A stretch of DNA of 64,000 nucleotides from Erpobdella octoculata. Its lineage: Eukaryota; Annelida; Clitellata; Hirudinida; Erpobdellidae. The number at the start of each line of letters is the position of its first letter. Position 1 is the stretch's first letter. Below the pieces are notes generated by a model. It made no database searches. It saw only the letters and a program-made list of their open reading frames with translations, and was not told the origin of the DNA. A program made the translations under genes and the position numbers. Shown piece after piece: positions 9,801 to 23,100 of the stretch. The DNA is taken from NCBI GenBank assembly GCA_963978895.1, contig OZ022241.1, forward strand, positions 14,283,856 to 14,347,855. The letters are read 5' to 3'.

Positions 9801-12800
9801 AATGACAGGTATGTTTCACTGTAATTTGTGTTTTAATTGAATGTTTTATTGTTTTGATATCATAAACTATTCAAAAATTATCTGCTGTCAGGGTAAGAGT
9901 TTTTTTAGCGCATTTATGGAAACTTGCTTCTAAAAAGCAGCCTAATAAAACATTTTGACTGGCTGGTGAGGAAAATAATTTCGAAAACTTGACAACGTAG
10001 AGAGTTCGGTTTTTTGCATTTTATTTCTGCCACAAAGTTATTCCGGAGACGATTTTTTATTTTTTTAAATTGTTATTATTCATTTCTTAGGTATGAAACA
10101 ATTATTTGTCTCTTAGCTACTGTTTTTTAAATTGTAAAGTTTAAATTGAAAAACTAACTAATTTCAAATCGTAAGTATTTATAAATTTATAAAATAAAGA
10201 AAAAATAAGCTTTTTAATGCAATTATAAAAAATGGAATGAAGTTCCTTCGATATGAAAGAAAGACTTTTGTAATTTTTTATATATAAATTGTCAACTTGT
10301 TTACAGGGCAAGTTTATCTTACGCGTCCCCTCAATAGAGATCCTCCTCATGGCAGACCTGTCTGGAATTTCAATGTCCTTGCTTATGACGAGTCACTGAC
10401 TGGTTATGCTGAAGTCAAAATTGTTCTGAGTGATATCAATGATAATCCGCCTGTCTTTGACAAATCCAGATTAATTGGAAAAGTTCTTGAACATTCTGCT
10501 CCAGGTGAGGCAAAGCATACGATGTTTGACTAAATTTTCCATCATTTCCATGTTCTATTGCTTTTTTCAAAATTACCAACTTATATGTTAAATATTATTT
10601 CCAAATAATTTTTATAAATAGTAGGCTGAACCACACTGAGCGAAGGAAGAAATCAAAAAGTCACTAAAAATCATAAGATTTGATAGTGAACCCATTGTAA
10701 GTTCTTGTACAGTCTACACACATAATCGCATTAACCTTTCAACATGAAAGCAATCAAGCCAAAAGGAACTGACATTCCATCATTTAAATGACATAGAAAG
10801 AACATTCTAACGATTAGTTTCATATTTTAAATTCAGTAATACTATAAAACTGCTGTTAATAATATGCAGGCTTAGTTGAAGTTAATAAAACTGTTAGTTA
10901 TATTAGTTGCAGAATGCATACATTATCAACAACATATTGTTCCTAGGCCAGTAATAGTAATAAAAAAGATCGTCCCATTAACAAAACAGTTGAAGTGTTG
11001 CAATTAGTTTGGCCTCACAACTTGCATGATGTTTTGTGTTAACAGTCCATAAGAACCATAGTTTTGAAACAATTAAAATAGCCAATGGAAAATAAGATAT
11101 TTGTCTTGCAAGTACACTTGGCAAAAAGTAAGCTCTCCAGCATATGTGGAATAGATTGAACTAGCTGCATATTCAAGCATTCATTGCGTTTTAAAACTTT
11201 AAAACTTTATTTATTTATTTTATAGGTCATCACGTGATGACAGTGATGACGTCAGATGCTGATAGTGGAATGAATGCAAGCGTCAGTTATTCATTGAAGA
11301 ACGTTCCAAGACAGAACGGTGTATCAATTTTCTCTATAAACCATCAAACTGGACAAGTTGTCTCTATTGTCCATGATTTGGATAGAGAAAAAGTGCCTGA
11401 TTATCAGTTTCTTGTGGTTGCAACTGACAAAGGAACTCCTCCATTGTCGGGTAAGAATTGTAATATGTTTATATTATATTTATGATAAGTTATATTTAAA
11501 TGTTTCATGTATATTATTATATCTCACTAATTTTTAGTTTATTTCTCGATACAGGCAGTTTTCAATGTGACTTTCACTTTTTAATTATAGCGACTTAATA
11601 TAGATAATATCGATTCAATGTTTTCTTAATCCATGTTGTGTGAAAACTAATCAAATATCGAAAGCTCTTCTAAATTTTTAATTTTCACAGCAACCGCCAC
11701 AGCAATGGTAAAAGTGGAAGATATAAACGACCATTCTCCTGTTTTTCATAAAAAATTCCATTTTGTTGAGATCGTAGAAAACTCTCCAGTTGGATCTCTC
11801 GTCGTTTCACTTTCTGCTTCTGACGATGACGTGGGAGTGAATGCCAGACTCATCTACTCGTTGAAGATTCCCGAGGATAGACACTACTTCACGGTTTCCA
11901 CAGTCGAAGCAACCAATTCTGGAGTAATAAGAATACACAAGGTGCTCATTCTATTTATTAAACTCTTTGTTATTAATTTTGTACGAATCTAATGAAAATG
12001 TATATTATTTTAAATCATAATAATAACATAGTAAATGTATCTAAATAAACCAACATTCTGTATTTATTAAAATTATTGAGGAAGTGGACTACGAAAGTTT
12101 GATCGAGAAATTTTTCAACTTGACCGTTCAAGTAGAAGACATCGACGCTTCCCACGTTGACATCGCATATGTCCACGTGAAAGTTTTAGATGCAAACGAT
12201 AACTTACCTGTAGTGTCACCTGTTCATCACAAAGTCAACATTTATGAAAATGTTTCGGTTGGAACTTCTCTTTATAAATTTTCTGCTTCAGATGCCGACA
12301 CAGGACTCAACGGAATGTTCAAGTTTGTTTGACTTTTAAATAATATAGACGATATTGTTTTCAGCGATTTGCAATTAAATCACTCTATTTTTATAAACAG
12401 GTTTTACATTGACAAGAAATCTGACCCCAAGCACAACTTCAGAATAACACCTGACGGTTTTGTTACCACAGCAGAAGTACTTGATAGAGAGAGCATGTCA
12501 GAACATAAAATTCATTTAATGGCCATAGATCAAGGTTGGATTCATTTCAGAACAGCTGGAAGCGAGAGAAAATTATGGCACGTGTTTCAAACCACAAAAA
12601 TAAGAGGGAGAGTGTAAACAATAAATTTCTTATAGGGATTTTTTAGTTGAAGTTTTTGAGCAAATTTTGTCTTTCTGCCATTAATCATTTATAATTCAAT
12701 AACATTTTGTTTAAAAATAAATTCCATTCACAGGTAATCCTCCTCTAACCAGTTACGCCACACTTTTAGTTGTCCTGAACGACATAAATGATAATGCTCC

Positions 12801-13946
12801 AGAAATCAACTCATCTCATCAGCCAATCATTTTCGAGAACCAACCACCAGGTCAGTTCATAACAGAACTAACAGCTTATGACAAGGACTCTCCACAAAAT
12901 GGACCCCCTTACAAATTCTGGACTCCATGTTACGGAGCATGCCCCTGTCATGATAATCCATCGTGTGGATTTTTTGAATTCAAATTCATACCTGGTTGGT
13001 TATTTTAAAGTAAAATTAGTTTAAATTTTATTTAATTAAAAAACCACACAAATCTCAACAAATTATTTTATTTTTTGAGATTTTGATAACAGACTTTATA
13101 GAACGAACTAGAGTTCTTCACGGGGCGTTTTTGTGCATCCCGGCTCGTTTCAAAAGATAAATTTTCAGGGCCGGTCCGTTTTTATAAGCCTAAAATCTCT
13201 ATCCTTGGCACACAAATTTCGCCCCTTGCAGTGTTCTACTGCTTACAATGTCATTTCATAGTTCTCGTGGCTTGAATCCCCTTTGATTGGTGATAAAAAT
13301 GTTATGGTCCTTAACAACTTCCTTGTTCTTCATCATGTTCTCATCATGATCATTAATAGCTGTAACTTTCTAGCAAATTGCAAAGCGTGTTGGTTTCCGT
13401 TATTTGTCAAACCGCTCTGAAAGTTTACAAAGGTCAACTAAGCCAACATGTTCTTTAAAGAATAATTAAGCTAGTTCTGAAACATTGTTGAGGTTAATGA
13501 AATTGTCGCTGCAGATTTGTTCAATCCAGTAAAAAAATTATTGACAGAATAAGAAATGTCCAAGAAACATTTTTCGTAGTTTTTCAGACTTGTTACGTTT
13601 GAGCTGTTGAAATTATCTCAAATATAAATTTACATATAATACCTTTCTGTTTATTATCATTTTTCATTTTTTAATGCAACTTAAAATTTTACTTATAATT
13701 ACATCATTTAGTTTATTTACACCATGATCGCAGACGGTGGTAACAAGAAATATGGTTCAGCTGTTATTACAAGTCGGGCCCCATTAAACAGAGAAGCAAG
13801 CAAATATCACTTCCTTCCCGTGGTTTTGAGTGACAATGGAAGTCCACCAATGGTAGGTACAAGTACTCTCACCATCCAAGTTGGTGATCTTAATGATAAC
13901 TTGCACCAAGCCGGACATAAGAAAATAACCGCTCTTACTTACACAG
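6140..13946 (+). CDS. CadN: Cadherin EC-repeat exons (about seven repeats)
   Basis: Thirteen exons carry cadherin repeats. Calcium-linker motifs in order are DSNDEIPQF (exon 6140), DMNDNAPYF (7538), DVNDNAPVF (9326), DINDNPPVF (10307), DINDHSPVF (11691), DANDNLPVV (12081), DINDNAPEI (12734) and a degenerate DLNDNLHQA (13734). LDRE-type and DxD motifs (DREKVPDY, ASDADTGLNG) are present. The 12734 exon has a Cys-rich stretch (CYGACPCHDNPSC) typical of the last repeats before the membrane-proximal region. Intron 12323-12400 is only 78 bp. The loss of NAP in the final linker is expected where EC repeats end. Confidence 0.9.
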
Positions 13947-16900
13947 GTAAATATTTTCTAAAATGTTTCATTTGATTTTGTAACTTTATCAACTTATCAT
14001 TTTTATGTTTTTTTTAATTTCATTAATTTATTTAATTCATTAAAGTTCAAGAAGAAAACGTTGCATTAGGATCTGTATTTGTTGAAGATCCAGATGATTG
14101 GGATGTTATTGATAAGCAGTTCTCTTTTGTGGATGGAGAGTTCAATGAACTTTTTACGTTCGTTCAATTTTTTGTTTAATTAAGTAAAATATTGTGTCGT
14201 TTTCATATAATTTATTTAAGATTAATTATTCAAATAATTGATTACTTTTTCATAATGTCACTATGACATTTGCTGTTCATTTGATGCGCTTCAACCTTCA
14301 GATTGGAGAGCGACACAGGTCAACTCTTTTCCAGAGGAAAATTGAAACCAGGATCGTACAAGCTGTTTGTCTCAGTTTTCGATGTTCAGTGGCGACATGA
14401 AGTTACTTCTTCTGTTCAAGTAGATGTCACATTTGTGCCTGAGAATGTTCTTAATAATTATGCATCTGCCAGACTCGCAGGTGAGTTGTCGGATTGATTA
14501 AAATAAGCAATCCGACAATTAAAGTTTTTACTTAATATGCCAACTTCTTCGTTTACATCTGAATAACGTTTTATCGACTTGTAATGCAAACGGCTTAAGT
14601 ATAATCTGTATTTATCTGCCTGCTACCTAGCTCAGGGTTGTCCAGCATACGGCCCGCGGATCAGAATCCAGCCCGCTACAAGTTTTCATACGGCCTGCCG
14701 AATCTTTTAAGTCTTTCTAAAAATAATTCATATGTAAATTATTTTGTTGATTTTAATTAATGAAAAATTATCTGGTGCATAATATGCACAAAGGGTTTTT
14801 ACTTTTACAGAAACGTTAATTTTTATTCAAAAAGATGGGTTTGAAGAAAGTTGTACAATACACAGTTTTTCTACAAAGTGTCTAGAAATAGTGCTACAGG
14901 AATTTATAAAATAACTTGTTGAAATTATTGCTCATTTTGAGCAAATATTTCATGATTTAGAAAACCACTAACTTCATGAAATTGCTGAGTAATCCATTTT
15001 ATGTTAATCACACATATACCGCTGACGAATTAAAAATTAATTAAAAAATTATTGAAATTCAAAATGATAGCCATTTAAAAAGATCATTTAATTAGCTTGA
15101 TTTGCTAACTCTTTATAAGTGTTACATTTTATCAGACACGTATCCCAATCGAGCACTGTGTGTCAAGAAGTTTATTGTTTTAACTGGTAGCACCTACTCG
15201 GTTGGATTATTAGTTTCTGTAGTTTTAGTTTTAATAATTATAAGCAATTTCAATCTTTTCCGCCAATGTTTTGTTAACCGTTGAAGTGGCCTTCCAAATA
15301 AAAAGGCTGGACAACCATGGCCTAGCACATGCTGCTTAGTGGTTTATTGGCGAGTTACCGATTTGAGCTGTCGCAAATTTTGCAATTAAAGTTGTCATAA
15401 ATAAATTTTGTTTGAAAAATTTAAAGTTGTAATTTGCTGCATTTCTGTTTTTTTTTTATTTTTTCATGTTGTTGAATTTTGTGAGAATGAAATAATGTTT
15501 ATGAAAACGCTTGCTGACTTAAACAACAAATTAGTTGATCTTTTTATTGAATTAGCTTCTAAAATATTACAATTCAGTAGCGTAGCGAAGGGGGGGCAGA
15601 GAGGGGCATCTGCCCCCGGGTGACAGGCTTTGGGGGCACCAAAAGCAAAAGGAAAGCCAACAATTTCATCAAAGTTTAGTCATTTTTGAGCATGTAAAAC
15701 AAGTAAAATTAAGAAATTGTATTTTTGCACAATTTCACAAAATTTTCTTGGGGAGGGGCTCACCGATTTTGGTTCGGGCGCCTTCAGTTCTCGGTTTTGG
15801 TCGTCCAATTGGGATGACAGTGGAAGATGGGGGCGAATTTTTCATACCTTGCCCCTGGGCGCCAGATACCCTCGTTTGCCACTGTTACCATTAACAAATT
15901 TTTATAATTTAAACTCTAAATTGTTAAATGTTGAAACGTTTAACATGCTTACAAAATTATCTGCAAATTTGTTGGTGTTTTATTTATTTAATTCATCTAC
16001 TTGTAACTTTTTATTGTATGCAAACTATGTTTTGTTATGTTATATGTTATGCAGTGGAGTAATAATTAATTTTATGACCTCTCATTACAGGAACAACTGC
16101 TATTGACTTTATTACAAAAGAAACAACTCCCGATGGTAAAAGCCAACTGGAAAAGTTCATCGAAGTTCTTGCGGACATTAACAAATTGGGATCTGAAAAT
16201 ATTATCGTTCTTTCTGTTACAAATCATAGGAAATATGGTGAAACTGTTGATGTTGTTTATTCAACAAGAGGTGCTTCGCAAGTTTCATCTCAGAAATTGA
16301 ATGGAATGCTGAACATCTACAAACAAGAAGTGAGTCATTCAATTCAACGCGTGCTGCTTTTACAGTTCGTCATTTGGTGTAAGATTTAATTTAGCATAAG
16401 AGTTTGAACTCTATTAAACCTCTCTATGATATTATTGCTCTTTGACTTTCCATCCAGTTGAGTATTTCTTAAAATGTTCTTTTTTATTAAAGTAACATTT
16501 GATTTAAGTGTTTAATTCTAATTAAATTTATGCTATTTCTAATCATAATATTGTTTATTATTTGTTTATTAATAGGTTTTGTTGTTTGTTATTAAGATGT
16601 CTACTATTGGTATTGCTTATATACCAAAGCAGCATACCGCCGATACTTCTGCTGTCGTCGGCGATGCCTACCACATGTCAATATTTTTAGAACAAAATTA
16701 ACTAATGTTAGCCGCTACCAATTTTTTAAAAAGATAATTTTTAAATGGCAAAATATTAACTTTTGTTTGCATTTTAAACAAATAAACGAAAAAACGAGTT
16801 TTCAACACATACTTTTATTTCAAATACACACAATTTAGAAATACGAAAGATATTCAAATTATGTTTTTCGGTTTTTTTTAAATATCACTAAATTTATTAT

Positions 16901-19900
16901 TTGTAAATACCACTAAATTTATTATTTGTAAACACCACTAAATTTATTATGAAAAATTATGTCGAAATCAATTTAATCATGTATTGTCATACAATATAAA
17001 GCTATGCTGAAAGTTTCAGCTTCCTAGCTAGTCAAAAAGCTGGTTAAATTTCACTTGCAAGATTTGCGTACAGAGAAAGCCACACACACACAAACAGAGA
17101 TTGTAACCTAAATAAAAATTTGTAAAAAATAAAATTTTGGAATCGTGGGTTTTATAATTTTTTTGCCGCCCTTGAGGTTTTGCTTAAATGACGCCCCTGC
17201 TGAAAAGTATAAAATAAATTATAAACATAAAACGTGTTGCTCTTTCTTTTGCACTCCTACGATCGCAGCGATTGCGCCTCACGTTTTTTTTATATTATTT
17301 AGTTTTTTAGAGCATTTCATAAAAGCGTTTTTTATATTTTTATTAAATCTTTGATTTTAACTTGCAGGGTGTTTGCTAGGTTGAAAAACATACTTCCCGT
17401 TATTCAATTGAGCTAAAATTTGACGTATTGATTTGTTGTCGATGACAATGCATTTTATCAAATTTTCGGATTGACTTGACAAAATTTGATTAAAATTTAT
17501 AAAAATTACAAATTTTTGAAAGATTGAAGTAAATGGCGAGATAATCCGTTATGTCAAAATTAGTTTATTTACGGTGCAATCAAATTGTTGTAACTAGATA
17601 CCGCATCAGCCCTATTGGCAGTATCGCAGTTATAGTTATAGTTATAGTTATAGTTATAGTTATAGTTATAGTTATAGTTATAGTTATAGTTATAGTTATA
17701 GTTATAGTTATAGTTATAGTTATAGTTATAGTTATAGTTATAGTTATAGTTATAGTTATAGTTATAGTTATAGTTATAGTTATAGTTATAGTTATAGTTA
17801 TAGTTATAGTAGGGGTAGGGGTGGTTAGGGAAAGCTTCTCTAATAATAATCCAAATAATTACAAAATGTTGGCTAATGCGGTATTTAGTTACACCCCATT
17901 CAAATGCGTAAATTTATTTAAATTATCTATTTTAAGTTGAATAACTGTGAAATACAATTTCGTAACCAAATTTTTAAATGATGTTATTTTTAATTTAGTT
18001 TGATTGGAATTCAAACCAGATTCTTTGTAAACAAGGGCGCGCATCCCCCTGGCTGCTGCTGGAAGCAGCTTCCCCTTCCCTCCTTTCTCCCATCTCCTTT
18101 CTGTCCCGCCACAAAGCACTGGATTCAGCTTAGCGAATGTAAATTGAAACTAAAAGGAGATATTAAGCTGACATATTGTTAAAATTTACCTGCAATTTGA
18201 CAATATGCCCACATCGAAATACCAATAAAATAATAAGCTTTCTTAATATTTATTTAACAAATTACATTTCTCCAACTAGAAAACAGCAACAAAATAAGTA
18301 ACGAGACAAGAGTTAATTGAGCCTGAAACAATCAAATTATTAATAGAATCATTCTAGTATAGATGATATTGCAATTGCACCGTTTTACAGAATAGTTCAA
18401 TAAAGTATTATGCATCAACACCAACAAAAAAAGTTAAAAAAACAATAACAATAAACATGAGAAAGTCTCATCACTGTGAATGAAATTAGGCATTGTCTAA
18501 TGAAAAAGGTGTGCTCGTAGTGGGAGTAACACAAGCAACACGAGAAATAATGTCATCATCTCTTAACTGCAGAAGCATTTGCTTCCTCACCCCTCTCTGG
18601 ACACCCCCGTTTGTAAATGTACAATAATATTTGTATTTCATTGTTTATTATTATGAAATTATATTTTTTCAATCTGCTTATTATTAATTAATTAATTAAT
18701 TAAATGAGCTTTCTGTTTTTCTATTTATACTGTTTAAAAATGGAAAATAATAAAACTGATAAAATAATTAAATTGAAATGTATGATGAATTGTTGGTTTT
18801 GTTATTGATGCTTTTTTATTTGATTTAAGTTACAGCTGGTAATTCAATTCAATTTTCTAAGCCGTTTTTATAAACTTATTAATTGCCGAGAATATGATTA
18901 CTGTTATTACTAACCTATTTAATTGTTTTGTTTATATTTCCAAAGATCGTTAAAAGAATCGGATTGGAAGTGGTGATGTCACCGATAGATGAATGTTTGG
19001 AAGAAGAAATTCCTGAGAAGTGTGTCGCGTCGTGGTGCCAAACAAAATCAATAATTTCAATTGCACCACGTTTGATTGATGCAAATGCCACATCTTTCGT
19101 CGGTGTTGGATATCAATTGAAAGCCTCGTGCACGGATGCTTTGTTGATTAATAAAGAATTTCAATCTTGCAGCAAATTGTGCAGAAACGGAGGGAGATGT
19201 GTTGAAAAAGGCGGCAGTTTCAGGTTGTTATCGAATTCACTTTTCTGTCAAAAATCCGTTAACATGATTGTTGAATGAAATCAATCCGATCTCCAATCAA
19301 AATCTCAAATTTTCTTCAACCGATTTTGCATTTGGTTGAAGCACGCATAAACATTGATATTGAAACAAATCATCATAAATGAAATGAAAAGCATTAAATG
19401 TTTGATTTGTGATAAACTGCAAAACACGAGGTTTTCAGTTCATTCAATATAAGGAAAAATTAAATAAAAGAAATTTCAGCGTTGTTAAAAAACGTTGGCT
19501 ATCTAACGAAACATCACTATTGTACCTATTTGTTTGGCATAAATTAATTTAAAATAAATTACTTAAAAACTGTAAAACATTGCAGTTGCTTGTGTCCCAC
19601 TGGATTCAACGGACCATTCTGTCAATTGAATATCAAAAACTTTTTCGGAGATGGCTGGTTGTGGCTTGAATCACTACCTTACAGCCACGAATATCACATT
19701 TCTCTTGAAATTCTTGCCAATGCAGACGAAGGTGTTATATTTTATGCTGGACCACTCGTCCCAGAAATGCGCGGAAGACGTTTCGACAAGATTCAGAATT
19801 CTTCAGTTCTTCTTAAATTAGAAAACAAATCAATTGGTTTGTACGTTGTGAAGAAATCGGTTGAATATGTTTTGAAAATTGGAAAAGTTAACGGCGATGG

Positions 19901-20134
19901 TCTTCTCGATCAAAAATGGCACAAAATTGATGTCTTTCTCTCTCAAAAAGTTGGTTTTACAGTTTTCTGAAATGTTTAATTTATTTTAAATATATTTACT
20001 TTGCTGTGAGAGCTTATTTAAATACTTTCTAGATGCTACAAGTCGTTTTGGACAGATGTGTAATATCCAACTCTTCGACAAATAATAGAATAGGTCTATG
20101 CGAATCTTTTCTGTATTTGAAAAATGATGACGGA

Positions 20135-20167
<33 letters not shown>

Positions 20168-23100
20168 CCAACTAGCTGGAGTTTTGAGTTTGGTGTCGAT
20201 CCTCTTCAAATTGGAAATATTTATAGCACCAAAAACTCTCCCAGTAAAGGTTTCAATGGCTGTATTAGAAATTTCATCTTTAATAACCAGGTATTATACA
20301 CAAAATATTTGCTGATTTTTTAGCGTTGCTGACTTCTTGTAAAGCACAGACTTTGATTGTTTTTGCAATACAAATGTTTTAAGGGACGTGAAAAAAGTCA
20401 GGAAAAAAATATCTACAATAGTTACACGCCATTAAACTGGCATTGTTTTTTTTTAAATATTTGGACAAGTAGATTTAAGATTATAAAAACATTGCATAAA
20501 TTGAAACTGCAGATAAAGACCAATATATAGGCCTGAGCCACACAAACTTTGGAATACTACAAACTATCATTTGAAAATTTCATTTTCAAATCCAGCATGA
20601 CGGATTTTGTTTTGCCCCACTCCAAAAAGCTAATATTTTTGATTGTTTGGGCTCAGTTTCTAAAAGAGAAATAGTTAAATAAAAACTAAAATGTCTGGCT
20701 TGTTCTGTTTGAAGTGATTGTGTCCGAGAAACAGTTAACCGTTTCATTACTGATTTCTCATTGTTTATTTCCAGTTGTTGGACTTTTACGTCGATCCTAC
20801 ATCTGGAGCACAGATGAACGTGAAGGAAGGTTGTTGGAGAGATGGAGAAGTGTGTAGTGTTGGAGGAAAAAGTAAATGTGTAAAGAACTCGTGTGGAACA
20901 AATATCAACGGGGTACTTCAGTGTTTATGTTCGCCTGGGTGGCAGAAAGAAGACTGTTCAAAATGTGAGATTTCTACAGATTGAGTCATTTTATACTTAT
21001 ACCACATTATACTATTATATTGATAATATGTCTGAGTGGCTTTTACCTGTTAATGGGGTAATTGGAAATATAACAATACTGTGTAGTTAAATTTGTGTAA
21101 GTTATTATAGTATTTGTATGTCATTTTGGTATTTTTTTAATATATAAATGTAGTATTTTTGATGTCGTTGCAGTTTCCATATATGTATTATGTTAAGGTG
21201 CGTGCGTATAACAATAATACAATCGCTAGATAGCAGCTTTTTAGTTTTTTGATAACCAACTTGAAATACACAACATTTTTTCTGCGGCATAAGCAGTTGA
21301 TTATAGTATTTCTCCAGTAAATTAAAAAAATTAATATCTATTATTTTTACGTCATTTGTCAGAACCAAATTAACAATTACTTAAATTCATCTATGCTGCC
21401 ATCATATTAAAATATTATTGCTATTCTTGGTTAACTTTCATCAAACCGTTTGAAGTTTGAGGTGGGAATTCCAGAGAAAGAAATATCTGGAAAAAAATGT
21501 TCGGAAAAAATTTCCAGGTAGGAAAACCGACTGCATGGTTCGAAAGGGGGTTACGGGCTACGGCCAGTTACGGGTCATAGGATTTTCTTGCTATTTGCCA
21601 CTGGTAGGTAGAAGAAAAAGATAGAGAGAGATAAGGAGAAAACGAGAGAGAAAAAGAGAGAGAGAAACAAAAAAGAGACAGAAAAAAAGAGAAAAAAAGA
21701 AAAAAGTGAGAAAAGGAGAAACAAAGAAAAATCAAAAAGAGCGAGAGAGAAAGAATTGCACTAAAGTACGTCGTAGGTGTCCCTATAATAGTACATATCA
21801 GCTATAAAATAGATCTGTTATTCATGCATGCCACTCCAGTTATCTGAACTACATTTAGTTTGATCTGACTTTTAATAACACTATAGCTCTAACACATAAT
21901 TTACATTTATCTTCTAGTCTACCATTTTTTTTCTTTACGTCCAAAATATTTTAATAGGTTCTAGACGCGCAAATGCTCCAGATGTTATATAAAATATATA
22001 GTCTTTTACATTTTTCAAATCCCTTATATTAACTTCACCGCCGGTCATGCTTGCCTGCTTGCTTGAATGTTTGCAAACCTTGAAAGTGAAAATTAACAGA
22101 CTTCCCGTCATCCAATCGAGCTAAAATTTGAAATATAGGCTCGCGTCTCATGACAATGCAATCTATTAAAGTTTGAAAATTAAAAACAATTTTTGTAACT
22201 AAAAATAAGAATTGTCAATGTTTTAGAATAAAACAAATAAAATACAATCTATGTATATAAAAGAACATGTCCTGACTGACTGACTGACTAACTGACTGAC
22301 TGACTGACTGACTGACTGACTGACTGACTGACTGACTGACTGACTGACTGACTGACTGACTGACTGACTGACTGACTGACTGACTGACTGACTGACTGAC
22401 TGACTGACTGACTGACTGACTGACTGACTGACTGACTGACTGACTGACTGACTGACTGACTGACTGACTGACTGACTGACTGACTGACTGACTGACTGAC
22501 TGACTGACTGACTGACTGACTGACTGACTGACTGACTGACTGACTGACTGACTGACTGACTGACTGACTGACTGACTGACTGACTGACTGACTGACTGAC
22601 TGACTGACTGACTGACTGACTGACTGACTGACTGACTGACTGACTGACTGACTGACTGACTGACTGACTGACTGACTGACTGACTGACTGACTGACTGAC
22701 TGACTGACTGACTGACTGACTGACTGACTGACTGACTGACTGACTGACTGACTGACTGACTGACTGACTGACTGACTGACTGACTGACTGACTGACTGAC
22801 TGACTGACTGACTGACTGACTGACTGACTGACTGACTGACTGACTGACTGACTGACTGACTGACTGACTGACTGACTGACTGACTGACTGACTGACTGAC
22901 TGACTGACTGACTGACTGACTGACTGACTGACTGACTGACTGACTGACTGACTGACTGACTGACTGACTGACTGACTGACTGACTGACTGACTGACTGAC
23001 TGACTGACTGACTGACTGACTGACTGACTGACTGACTGACTGACTGACTGACTGACTGACTGACTGACTGACTGACTGACTGACTGACTGACTGACTGAC

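Larger units (their letters stand above)
16330..18945. other. Large cadherin intron with several repeats
   Basis: 2.6-kb intron. It contains the inverted copy of a 25-bp-unit repeat family (16790-17112), a fragment ending GACGCCCCTG near 17205 that resembles a hAT right end, a dispersed repeat at 17380-17480, and a MITE with a TATAGT core (17577-17897). The rest (17900-18945) is AT-rich with no assignment. Confidence 0.5.

Noticed and set aside
15717..16106. 129-codon + strand frame
   Set aside because: Covers the right half of a hAT MITE and intron; it ends just inside the true exon starting at 16091 in a different frame.
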